A stretch of DNA of 64,000 nt. It comes from Flavobacterium sediminilitoris (GTDB lineage Bacteria; Bacteroidota; Bacteroidia; Flavobacteriales; Flavobacteriaceae). Both the position numbers and the translations under genes were made by a program. Positions 8,427-16,683 of this stretch are shown in pieces; the stretch's first letter is position 1, and every line of letters starts with the position of its first letter. Where the stretch lies: the NCBI RefSeq assembly GCF_023008245.1, contig NZ_CP090145.1:3348001-3412000 (forward strand), given 5' to 3'. Below the pieces are notes generated by a model. It was not told the origin of the DNA and ran no database searches. It saw nothing but the letters and a program-made list of their open reading frames with translations.

Positions 8427-10034
8427 TTATTTTTTAACAAACTTATTACTAGAGATTATTTTTCCTCCTTTATAAATTTTAATAAAATATACCCCTTCAT
8501 TCAAATCTGAAATAGTAATAGCTCTCTCTTTTGATGTAATTACTTTTTTCCCTTGCAAATTATAAATTTCTACAGTATCGAAATTACTTTTAGAATGAAC
8601 ATTTAAAACCGAAGATACTGGATTTGGATATATTACAAATAAATCTTTATTTTCTAAATTATTATCCTTCATTTTACCAAAACCTAATTCACCATTTGGA
8701 TCAAGTACTACTGTATCATGATAAATAACATTTGTTGTTTTTGTTGTTGTACAACCAGTATTCACATCTGTAACTACAACAGTATAAGGATAAACACCGT
8801 TTTGAGTCTTAACGATTCCTATTTCATTAGCTGTACTTATTACAGTACTTGTTGTCGTTGTTCCTTCATACCATTTGTAAGTATAATTTCCTGCTGGTAA
8901 TCCTTTTACTTTCCTAGTGGTAGGTTGGCCTAATTGGTTAATCATATTTACACCAAAATTAAAGCTTGGTCCACCTTTCACAATAATTCTCATCGTTTTC
9001 TCAAACCAACCATTGGAAGCACCAGAATTTATAGCTAATTTTACTCTATATTCTACTGTAGTTCCTTCTGGAGCAGTGAAATTATATCCTCCAAGAGTAT
9101 TATATACTTGTGATAAATCAATTGGTGCATCAGATGGCAATCCAGAGTACCAATTATTAACCCATTGTGAAGTATTTCCATTTGCATCTCTTTTATGTAT
9201 TTCGATAAAGTAATTAAAAGGCAAATAAGTATCTACTGTACCTGTAGCATCTAAAATTACCGATTCACCACTACAAGTAAAAATACCAATATTAGTATCT
9301 GCACTTAACCCATTCAATGCCATACCTACATTACTTGGTCCAACTAGGCTTGGGTTGCCATTACTTTCTATAACTACATCGTCTAAAAACAAATCCATGT
9401 TTCTCATTGTAAAATTACTCGTTGGAATATCTATATAAGGAGCAAAAACTAATTGCGTATAATTTTTCGCTGGTGTAAATGTAAATGTTACAGTAGACCA
9501 AGTATTAATAGAAGGTGATGTTATATTCTTTACCACTTGAATATCTGTATATGGAAAAATTGTATTTACAGAATTATTAAGGTTAAGATCCATCTCTTGA
9601 GGAGAACTTAATGAAATATTATGATTAGGCTTCGCATCATTAGTAGCCATAATGTACAAATGATCGAATACTCCTTTTGTTAACATTTTAAAACTAACAG
9701 TATAAGTTACTCCTTGCTTCATTGGATAATACATATAAAAAGTTTGTCCTTCTCTATTCCATTTACCCATATGAGTTATTTTATGGTATGCATGCGCAAA
9801 TCGGTTTCCAGTAGGAGCATTTACTTGTGCAAAACCACTAGCTTCTGATCTTGGTGATCCTGTTATAGTATACCAACTTGGTCCTAAATTATTTTGCTTA
9901 AATCCATCATAATTAGAAACTGTAGTTGTTTGTGTACCATAAATATTTTCAAATCCTCCATTAATTAATTGATAAGGCTGTGCATTTGAAAATAAACTGG
10001 CAAGAAGCAAACTCGTAATGATTAATTTTTTCAT
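8427..10034 (-). CDS. Secreted T9SS type A sorting-domain protein
   Basis: The protein has 535 residues and a signal peptide ending near N-A-Q (residue 19). A carbohydrate-binding-module-like jelly-roll region follows (about residues 22-230), starting L-I-N-G-G-F-E-N and containing T-Y-T-V-S-F-K-M and L-D-D-V-V-I-E, as in many exported flavobacterial proteins. Residues 230-440 look like Ig-/PKD-type repeats. The C-terminal 75 residues are a T9SS type A sorting domain (V-I-Y-P-N-P-V-S-S-V-L-N, N-E-G-V-Y-F-I-K-I-Y). No catalytic domain was recognised, so binding or adhesion is more likely than hydrolysis. On the coding strand, TAATTTTG at 10062-10069 fits the -7 consensus, but no good -33 box was found. 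Confidence 0.85.
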   Translation of the reverse strand: MKKLIITSLLLASLFSNAQPYQLINGGFENIYGTQTTTVSNYDGFKQNNLGPSWYTITGSPRSEASGFAQVNAPTGNRFAHAYHKITHMGKWNREGQTFYMYYPMKQGVTYTVSFKMLTKGVFDHLYIMATNDAKPNHNISLSSPQEMDLNLNNSVNTIFPYTDIQVVKNITSPSINTWSTVTFTFTPAKNYTQLVFAPYIDIPTSNFTMRNMDLFLDDVVIESNGNPSLVGPSNVGMALNGLSADTNIGIFTCSGESVILDATGTVDTYLPFNYFIEIHKRDANGNTSQWVNNWYSGLPSDAPIDLSQVYNTLGGYNFTAPEGTTVEYRVKLAINSGASNGWFEKTMRIIVKGGPSFNFGVNMINQLGQPTTRKVKGLPAGNYTYKWYEGTTTTSTVISTANEIGIVKTQNGVYPYTVVVTDVNTGCTTTKTTNVIYHDTVVLDPNGELGFGKMKDNNLENKDLFVIYPNPVSSVLNVHSKSNFDTVEIYNLQGKKVITSKERAITISDLNEGVYFIKIYKGGKIISSNKFVKK

Positions 10035-10179
10035 TGTAATATATTTTATTTATTTATATCACAAAATTAGAGCTAGCAATAGGATTAGTTCCGAGTTACT
10101 CAACCTGTTTCATAAAGGTTTATTCACCCTTTCTTATTATTTAAGAATAATGGTTGATAGTTAGTAATAGACTTTATAT

Positions 10180-10217
10180 CAAAAAAAAAAGCGACCTGAA
10201 TATCTTCAGATCGCTTT
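10180..10217 (-). terminator. Rho-independent terminator of the S46 peptidase gene
   Basis: A stem (AAGCGA-CCTGAA with TTCAG-ATCGCTT) is followed on the minus strand by an uninterrupted run of T residues (ten A on the plus strand at 10181-10190). It lies just downstream of the peptidase stop codon. Confidence 0.85.
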
Positions 10218-10236
10218 CATTTTATTAGGTCAAAAA

Positions 10237-12384
10237 TTACTCCACAATTGTCATTTCATCAACAATGTTTTTCGCTCCTGAGAAATTCTCAATTACCCAT
10301 AACACATAACGGATGTCAACATTGATTGTACGTTGTAAGTTTTTATCAAAAATAACATCACCAGCCATAGCTTCAATGTTTCCATCAAATGCTAAACCAA
10401 TTAATTCTCCTTTACCATTTAATACTGGAGAACCTGAATTTCCTCCTGTAATATCGTTATCAGTTAAGAAATTTACGTGTAAAGAACCATCTTTATCCGC
10501 AAAACGACCAAACTCTTTTTTAGCATTCATTTCTAATACTCTAGTAGGTAAATCAAATTCTAAATCTCCCTTCTTGTATTTTTTAACTTGTCCTTCTAAC
10601 GTTGTGTAGTTATTAATCGTTGCATCATTACGTTTGTCTGTTGGCAATGCACGAACTTTTCCATAAGTTAAACGTAAAGTTGAATTAGCATCTGGATATT
10701 TAATCTCTCCTATTTTAGACTCTCTTAAACCTTCTACTAATAAACGGAAAGAAGCTCCAAAATCATTTTGTGCTTTTACTAATTCATCACTTTTCGACAA
10801 GTAATGATTCAATAAATCATTAGTTAAAGCATATAATGAATCATTTTTAAGTGATTCTTCTGATGGTGTATCTAAAAATGCTTTTACTTTATCAACAGAA
10901 GTAAAAATACTTGAATCAAAAGCTTCATTTACATATTTTGTAAAATCGCCATTGTTTTCTTTCGCTAATTTTATAACTATTGGTGCTAAAGTATAACCTG
11001 CTTTCTTATTATATAAACTCAATTGAGCTGCTAAAATATCTTTTTCCGCAGGAATATGTAATTCTTTATGCATTGCTTCAGCCATTTCTATAATCATTGG
11101 AGCCATTTGTGCTCTCTTTGTAGCATCTGCTTTTGTATAAATATCTAATTGTCTTCCTAAGCCTCTAGCAACTGTTCCAAAAGCCGATGTTCTAAATAAC
11201 TGCATTAAATAGTTATCATGTTGTGCTTTTTCATTAGTCATTGCATAATACGCATTAATTGTAGGCACTACATTTCCGTATTTTGCTTTATTTGCTTTCT
11301 TGTTTGCCCATTTGTGAAATTTAGCTTCTTGAGCTGCTTTTGTTTTAGCTGTACCAAACTTTGATAACGCATCAATCATTCCTTGACGGTTTTTCCAATA
11401 GTTGGCAACACCTGCAAATTTAGAAGCATAAATAAGATTTAACGCATCACTTTGCACCATGTATTTTTTCATGTTATCCATTCCAGTTTTTGAACCTTCA
11501 ACCCAAGCTGGATAAGCAAATTTTACATTTTGTTCAATTCCACCAGCAGGCATCCAACGGTTTGTTCTTCCTGGGTAACCTAAAATCATAGCAAAGTCAT
11601 TTTCTTGAACTCCACCAATATTTACTGGTAAATGGTGTTTTGGTTGTAAAGGTATATTACTAGTTGCATATTCTGCTGGATTACCATTAGCATCTGCATA
11701 TACTCTAAACATTGAGAAATCGGCTGTATGACGTGGCCATTCCCAGTTGTCTGTATCTCCACCAAATTTACCTAAACTTTCTGGTGGTGTTCCTACTAAA
11801 CGAACGTCTTTATAATCTTGATATACAAAATAATAATACTCATTTCCTTGAAAAAACGGACGAACAGAAACAGTATATTTCCCTCCTTCATTATTTTCTT
11901 TTTCAATTTTTGCAATTTCTGCATTGATAGCTTTTTCTCTATCTGCTTCACTCATATTCGGATTTACAACCGATAATATTCTTTTTGAGCAATCATCCAT
12001 ACGAACAAAGAAACGTACGTATAAGCTAGAAGGTTTTAACTCTTCTGCTCTATTTTTTGCCCAATAACCATCTTTTAAATAATTTTTTTCTGCTGATGAT
12101 AATTCTGCAATAGCATCGTATCCACAGTGATGATTTGTTAAAACTAAACCGTCTTTTGAAATCATTTCTGCAGTACATCCACCATTAAATTGTACAATCG
12201 CATCTTTTAAACTGTGATTGTTAATACTGTAAATTTCTTCAGCCGTTAATTGCAAGCCCATTTTTTGCATGTCGCGGTGATTTAATCGTTCAATAAACAT
12301 TAAAAACCACATTCCTTCGTCCGCTTTTACCGAAAAAGGTACAAGCATACAAAATGCAATAAGCGATAATAAAACTTTTTTCAT
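10237..12384 (-). CDS. S46 family dipeptidyl peptidase, DPP7-type
   Basis: At 715 residues this is the normal length for S46 peptidases. A signal peptide covers residues 1-21, so the enzyme is periplasmic. The chymotrypsin-like triad can be placed at His85/86 (T-N-H-H-C-G-Y-D), Asp222 (H-T-A-D-F-S) and Ser650 (G-G-N-S-G-S-P). In Porphyromonas enzymes the residue 18 positions after the catalytic serine sets specificity: Arg in DPP11 (acidic P1), Gly in DPP7 (hydrophobic P1). Here that residue is Gly668, so DPP7-like removal of dipeptides after hydrophobic residues is predicted. The role is peptide nutrition; the gene is monocistronic. Confidence 0.92.
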   Translation of the reverse strand: MKKVLLSLIAFCMLVPFSVKADEGMWFLMFIERLNHRDMQKMGLQLTAEEIYSINNHSLKDAIVQFNGGCTAEMISKDGLVLTNHHCGYDAIAELSSAEKNYLKDGYWAKNRAEELKPSSLYVRFFVRMDDCSKRILSVVNPNMSEADREKAINAEIAKIEKENNEGGKYTVSVRPFFQGNEYYYFVYQDYKDVRLVGTPPESLGKFGGDTDNWEWPRHTADFSMFRVYADANGNPAEYATSNIPLQPKHHLPVNIGGVQENDFAMILGYPGRTNRWMPAGGIEQNVKFAYPAWVEGSKTGMDNMKKYMVQSDALNLIYASKFAGVANYWKNRQGMIDALSKFGTAKTKAAQEAKFHKWANKKANKAKYGNVVPTINAYYAMTNEKAQHDNYLMQLFRTSAFGTVARGLGRQLDIYTKADATKRAQMAPMIIEMAEAMHKELHIPAEKDILAAQLSLYNKKAGYTLAPIVIKLAKENNGDFTKYVNEAFDSSIFTSVDKVKAFLDTPSEESLKNDSLYALTNDLLNHYLSKSDELVKAQNDFGASFRLLVEGLRESKIGEIKYPDANSTLRLTYGKVRALPTDKRNDATINNYTTLEGQVKKYKKGDLEFDLPTRVLEMNAKKEFGRFADKDGSLHVNFLTDNDITGGNSGSPVLNGKGELIGLAFDGNIEAMAGDVIFDKNLQRTINVDIRYVLWVIENFSGAKNIVDEMTIVE

Positions 12385-12604
12385 ATTATAATATTTCTTT
12401 AGTTCTGCGAAGATAATTTTTTTAAAAAAGATTGGTATAATTATCTTAAATAAAAATGAGACATTAAGATAATATTAACGTATAGACGTTCATTTTTATA
12501 AATCACAACAAACAACACAAACCAATAATAAAAACGCTTTGTTTGTTATTATTCGAAAATTAAAAGTGTTAATAGAATTACTGATAAAACAATTAACTAT
12601 TAAA

Positions 12605-13225
12605 CTATATCCTATTAAAGCATACTTCACAAAGTGTTAATTTTGTATTATCTATAGTTTTAATACTTTCTACCGCATCTGTCATAACACATTTTTTATT
12701 GGAACAATGTGGTAAACCCAGATTATGCCCAAATTCATGAACCGCAACTTTTTTCAATCTTGTAAAATGAATCATAGAATTTTTATGTTGCAATCGAAAA
12801 GTGGAAACAATACAACTATTTCCTGGACAATAAGCTAATCCCATAATTCCCCAATCTTCATATTTGTACTTTGGTTCTCTTGTTTTTCCCGATTTATCTT
12901 TTTTAGTTGTAGATATATCGCTTTGAGTTATACCTATAATAAAATCTAGAGTGTCTGCTTTAGCTTTATTCTGAATTTTAATGATACTATCGGCTCTATA
13001 TCTAGCTGACTTGATTTGGATAAAAGCCTCTTTTGGTAATTTAATTTCAGGCAATACAATTGTTTTAACTTTATAAAATTCGGAAATTGTTATTGCAATA
13101 GTATCTGCTTTACCTTTTGAAAAACCAGCATAAGGCTGAATTCCTACTATTGTATTTTTATTTAATCCACGTGTACACGAACAAAGCATTATTATAATGG
13201 AACAAAAAAAGAATCTAATTACCAT
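12605..13225 (-). CDS. Archaemetzincin-like zinc metalloprotease (M54), predicted lipoprotein
   Basis: The protein has 206 residues. The complete M54 signature is present: H-E-F-G-H-x2-G-x2-H-C, then four residues, C-V-M, exactly 17 residues, and C-E-V-C. The first part is the metzincin zinc site with the Met-turn; the four cysteines form the second zinc site typical of archaemetzincins. The N-terminus is a lipoprotein signal (hydrophobic stretch then L-C-S-C), placing the enzyme on a membrane outside the cytoplasm, whereas many family members lack a signal. The substrate is unknown. It stands alone with nothing functionally linked beside it. Confidence 0.85.
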   Translation of the reverse strand: MVIRFFFCSIIIMLCSCTRGLNKNTIVGIQPYAGFSKGKADTIAITISEFYKVKTIVLPEIKLPKEAFIQIKSARYRADSIIKIQNKAKADTLDFIIGITQSDISTTKKDKSGKTREPKYKYEDWGIMGLAYCPGNSCIVSTFRLQHKNSMIHFTRLKKVAVHEFGHNLGLPHCSNKKCVMTDAVESIKTIDNTKLTLCEVCFNRI

Positions 13226-13504
13226 TTTTATTATTATTTATAATTGATATACTAAAAATTAAAAGTATTAAATAAAATTAACACAGTATTAAAAATATTA
13301 AAATCGCACAATACAATAAAAAAATTGTCGCAATTACACCTATATAATGTCATAATTATAGACTATTAGTTACATAAAGAATATGGATATTTGTAATAAG
13401 ATTTTTTATATTTATAAATACAAAACTAAATAATACCTAAAAACAGCAACGTGTAATGAATGCTATGTTGCAAATGAAAAAAATAGATTGCCAAAAATTA
13501 AAAA

Positions 13505-13927
13505 ATGTATACAATGAAAACTAAAATTAAAATTACAACACTTGTAAATGCCTCAAAAGAGAAAGTTTGGCGTTACTGGACAGAACCTAAACATATTATA
13601 AAATGGAACAATGCTTCCGAAGATTGGCATACTCCAAAAGCAGAAAATGATTTTACTGTTGGAGGAAAATTTGTTTATACTATGGCCTCAAAAGATGGAT
13701 CAATGAGTTTTGATTTTGGAGGAACTTATAACGAAATAGAAACAAATGAAAAAATAGTATATACTATTGATGACAATAGAATTGTTGAAATCCTATTTGA
13801 ATCTACTGATGATCAAATAAAAATAACAGAGACTTTTGAAGCTGAGACACAAAATCCAATTGAAATGCAACAAACAGGTTGGCAAGCTATTTTAGATAAT
13901 TTTAAAAACTATACAGAAAACAATTAA
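13505..13927 (+). CDS. SRPBCC/AHSA1-domain protein
   Basis: This 140-residue protein has the START-like AHSA1 fold: V-N-A-S-K-E-K-V-W-R-Y-W-T-E-P-K-H-I-x-K-W-N at the start, G-G-K-F-V-Y in the middle and Q-T-G-W-Q-A-I-L-D-N-F at the end. An in-frame ATG three codons later (13514) would give the N-terminus M-K-T-K-I-K seen in relatives and may be the real start. The family binds small hydrophobic ligands; no specific role is evident. It is followed after 12 nt by a VOC-family gene, with which it likely forms a two-gene operon. Confidence 0.85.
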   Translation: MYTMKTKIKITTLVNASKEKVWRYWTEPKHIIKWNNASEDWHTPKAENDFTVGGKFVYTMASKDGSMSFDFGGTYNEIETNEKIVYTIDDNRIVEILFESTDDQIKITETFEAETQNPIEMQQTGWQAILDNFKNYTENN

Positions 13928-13939
13928 ACTATACATATC

Positions 13940-14380
13940 ATGGGAAAAGTATCAATTTATTTAAATTTTCAAGGCAAAACAGAAGAAGCATTTAATTTCT
14001 ACAAAACAATCTTTAAAACGGAATTTATAGGGAAAATTATGTACAACAAAGATGTTCCTATACAAGAAGGAATGCCTCCATTCCCTGAAAGTGAGCAAAA
14101 CAAAGTAATGCATGTATGTTTACCTATTTTAGGAGGAACTCATTTAATGGCAACAGATATGTTAGAATCAATGGGACATAAAGTCATTATTGGAAATAAT
14201 ACTAGTATAAATTTAGAACCCGATTCAAAAGAAGAAACAGATCGTTTATTCAATTTATTATCTGAAGGAGCTACAGAAATTCAACCTATGCAAGATATGT
14301 TTTGGGGTGATTATTGGGGTTGCTGTTTAGACAAATTTGGAATCCGATGGATGTTTAATTATACTTATCCACAAAAATAG
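13940..14380 (+). CDS. VOC family protein (PhnB/3-demethylubiquinone methyltransferase-like)
   Basis: This 146-residue protein begins with I-Y-L-N-F-Q-G-K-T-E-E-A-F-N-F-Y-K and ends with W-G-D-Y-W-G-C-C-L-D-K-F-G-I-R-W-M-F-N-Y, the usual pattern of single-chain PhnB-like glyoxalase-fold proteins. Such proteins are often paired with AHSA1 genes, as here. Function is unassigned; antibiotic binding and metal-dependent lyase activity have been described in the wider fold. Confidence 0.85.
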   Translation: MGKVSIYLNFQGKTEEAFNFYKTIFKTEFIGKIMYNKDVPIQEGMPPFPESEQNKVMHVCLPILGGTHLMATDMLESMGHKVIIGNNTSINLEPDSKEETDRLFNLLSEGATEIQPMQDMFWGDYWGCCLDKFGIRWMFNYTYPQK

Positions 14381-14394
14381 AATAACACTATAAT

Positions 14395-14436
14395 AAAAAC
14401 TGTGTAAGTCAGAAATAATCGCTTACACAGTTTTTT
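14395..14436. terminator. Bidirectional terminator between convergent operons
   Basis: The arms AAAACTGTGTAAG and CTTACACAGTTTT enclose a 13-nt loop and are bordered by A- and T-runs. The site separates the VOC gene from the last gene of the minus-strand MoxR operon. Confidence 0.9.
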
Positions 14437-14465
14437 AAGTATTATGAAAGAGTATATTCTTATTA

Positions 14466-15482
14466 TTACCCATTTGTTCTTCTACTACTTAATTTATACT
14501 TCATTACATCTTTTGTGAATGTTGTATTTTGAGTATTCAAGTAATTCAATTCAGAAACAATCTCTGGTTTCTTCTCTATCAGTTGTGCTACCACTTCATA
14601 GGTTATCGTTCGTATTTTTTTATTAATAGTATTATTTTTTCCAAACTGATTTTTAATTACTTGAATAAAAGTTTCTCTATTATTCACATTTGTTTTAGTA
14701 TCATAAATTATCTGAATTTCTTCTTCTAAAGATGTTTTTTGTTCTAAATGCTGAAAATAAATTGTTAAACATTCTTGCCTTTGCAGATTCTTGTCCCAAC
14801 CATCTAATAATAATTCTTGCGCTTCTTTAGGTGCTTTTATCTTTTCTCGTAAAATTTGTGCGGCCTTTACATACTGCCCTCTGTTTACACTATCATCGGT
14901 AACTTTATAATAGGCTTTATGTGCTCTTTCTATATCGTTTAAATTGACATACATATCGCCCACTTTTTCAAAGTTATTAGTCTTTTCATATAAACGTAAC
15001 GCTTCTGTATATGCTTTTCCTTTTTCAAAACATTCTGCTGCTTTGGTTTCGTTTTTTAAGTATTTTAAATTAATTGTTGCTGCTTCTATATACAACTCAC
15101 CATCATACAAAACATTAACCGCAGTATAATTATCTTTTAACAATTTCATGTATACATGAGCGGCTTTTTTATATTCTTTTTGTGCAACATATTCTTCTGC
15201 TAAACTTCTATATTTTTGTTCAATTTTATTAAAAACACTGGTTTCTAACAATACATTTGAACCCAAACCATTATCTGATCTATTAATACTTTCTCCTGAA
15301 TTACTTAATCTCTTTAATACTTTATACAAGACCAGAGAAATTACAACTGTTGTAAGCATTAAAATTACAAAATCATTACTTCCTAAATAGAATCCAGAAA
15401 TTAAAGAATATATTACTTTAGTGAGGAGGATTATGAATACTACATCCATAACCTTCTTTTCGAAAGAACGTTTATTTTCCAT
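14466..15482 (-). CDS. Membrane-anchored TPR-like protein of the MoxR/vWA system
   Basis: The protein has 338 residues. Two hydrophobic segments near the N-terminus (about residues 10-28 and 36-52) anchor it. Residues 85-250 are helical repeats with the spacing of TPR/SNAP-type units (A-Q-K-E-Y-K-K-A-A-H-V-Y-M-K-L, E-K-G-K-A-Y-T-E-A-L-R-L-Y-E-K). It overlaps the upstream gene by 11 nt and is the last gene of the operon. I read it as the membrane scaffold of a MoxR-vWA-beta-propeller (bpX) ternary system; the specific bpX class number cannot be assigned by eye. Confidence 0.6.
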   Translation of the reverse strand: MENKRSFEKKVMDVVFIILLTKVIYSLISGFYLGSNDFVILMLTTVVISLVLYKVLKRLSNSGESINRSDNGLGSNVLLETSVFNKIEQKYRSLAEEYVAQKEYKKAAHVYMKLLKDNYTAVNVLYDGELYIEAATINLKYLKNETKAAECFEKGKAYTEALRLYEKTNNFEKVGDMYVNLNDIERAHKAYYKVTDDSVNRGQYVKAAQILREKIKAPKEAQELLLDGWDKNLQRQECLTIYFQHLEQKTSLEEEIQIIYDTKTNVNNRETFIQVIKNQFGKNNTINKKIRTITYEVVAQLIEKKPEIVSELNYLNTQNTTFTKDVMKYKLSSRRTNG

Positions 15483-16683
15483 CTTTGTCTTTATCTTTAA
15501 ATATATCTTTTTCTATATTGAACAAATCATTAATTAACGTAGCTATAAAAATTAAAGTCAATATAGAATACCATTTTGTAAGTCCAAAGTTAGCATACAT
15601 AAAACTAATTAAATAATACAATGAAACCACAAGAATCAAAAGCATTAGTACTTTATTTATTGTAGCTGATTTTCCTTTAAAATCGAACTTGGATCGCATC
15701 CCTAAACGAATGATACCACCAATACAAATTGCAACAAATAGAAAAAGTACAAACTTATTACCCGTTGAGGATACTAAATAATCATCGGACAAGCTTTTTG
15801 AATGGGAAATGCTGTAATTAGCAAAATACTTAATAATGTTAAACATAAAGAAAACCCCTATAACTAGTAAAATAATATTCACAATCTTTGAACTTTTTTC
15901 ACTCGCATTTTGAGCAATTGGATTGCCAGCATTATCTGTCCAACCAAAAAAGCGAGAAAAAGATTCTTTAAAACTACCTCCAAATTGAAACACTCCAGCG
16001 TTATCTCCTCTAGATGTACCTAAAGTATCTAAGGGTATTGCATATTTCATCGCTAATTCTGGATTTTTATCCATAAAAGCTAAAAACTTCTCCATTTCTT
16101 TTTTATTACCTGCTATTAGTTTTTTCATATCGAAAGGTAATTTTTCTAACTGTTCTTCTTCTGTTAACGGATTTTCTAATGCTTCTAAAATGGTCGCTTC
16201 ATCATATTCCACATGAACCGAACGCAATTGTTTTGGAATAAAAATACCTGAATGAGGTGTTTTTAGCCTTACATTAATTTTTCTAAAAGGATTTAAAATT
16301 GTTACCCAATCAATCGCTTCTTCTAGTTCGATTAAACCCAATTCTGGATGTAAAAAATGATAATGCTCTCCCAAAATTTTATTCCCTTCTTCTTTAGATA
16401 AAAAAGGAGCAATTATAGCATATTCTGGAATAAATACTTTTTCTTCATACAGTTGTACTTGTAAATGAGCATGCTCCTTCTCAATTGTATTTACAGGAAG
16501 TACAACCAAACAACCATATAGTTCGTTTGCTACTGAACTAGGAATTGGATAACAAGCATAGGAAGCGATAGCAATACCCAACTCTTGCAGGTTTTGCAAC
16601 CATACCAAAGGAGTATTGCCTTTTATCACAATTCCTGCAATAGGATATTTGTTTCTTTTATACGGTTGTAACGTTAGCTTCAT
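15472..16683 (-). CDS. bpX-type membrane component of the MoxR/vWA system
   Basis: This 403-residue protein has a soluble N-terminal part of about 260 residues followed by three or four transmembrane segments (about residues 265-285, 300-320, 340-358 and 365-385) and a charged tail (D-K-D-K-D). No catalytic motif is visible. It overlaps the vWA gene upstream by 26 nt and the TPR gene downstream by 11 nt, so translation is tightly coupled. The assignment rests on position in the operon and general resemblance to the unnamed membrane proteins of MoxR-vWA-bpX loci. Confidence 0.55.
   Translation of the reverse strand: MKLTLQPYKRNKYPIAGIVIKGNTPLVWLQNLQELGIAIASYACYPIPSSVANELYGCLVVLPVNTIEKEHAHLQVQLYEEKVFIPEYAIIAPFLSKEEGNKILGEHYHFLHPELGLIELEEAIDWVTILNPFRKINVRLKTPHSGIFIPKQLRSVHVEYDEATILEALENPLTEEEQLEKLPFDMKKLIAGNKKEMEKFLAFMDKNPELAMKYAIPLDTLGTSRGDNAGVFQFGGSFKESFSRFFGWTDNAGNPIAQNASEKSSKIVNIILLVIGVFFMFNIIKYFANYSISHSKSLSDDYLVSSTGNKFVLFLFVAICIGGIIRLGMRSKFDFKGKSATINKVLMLLILVVSLYYLISFMYANFGLTKWYSILTLIFIATLINDLFNIEKDIFKDKDKDGK

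Noticed and set aside
11712-11927. Plus-strand frame of 71 residues within the S46 peptidase
   Set aside because: Shadow of the peptidase gene; no motif or start signal.
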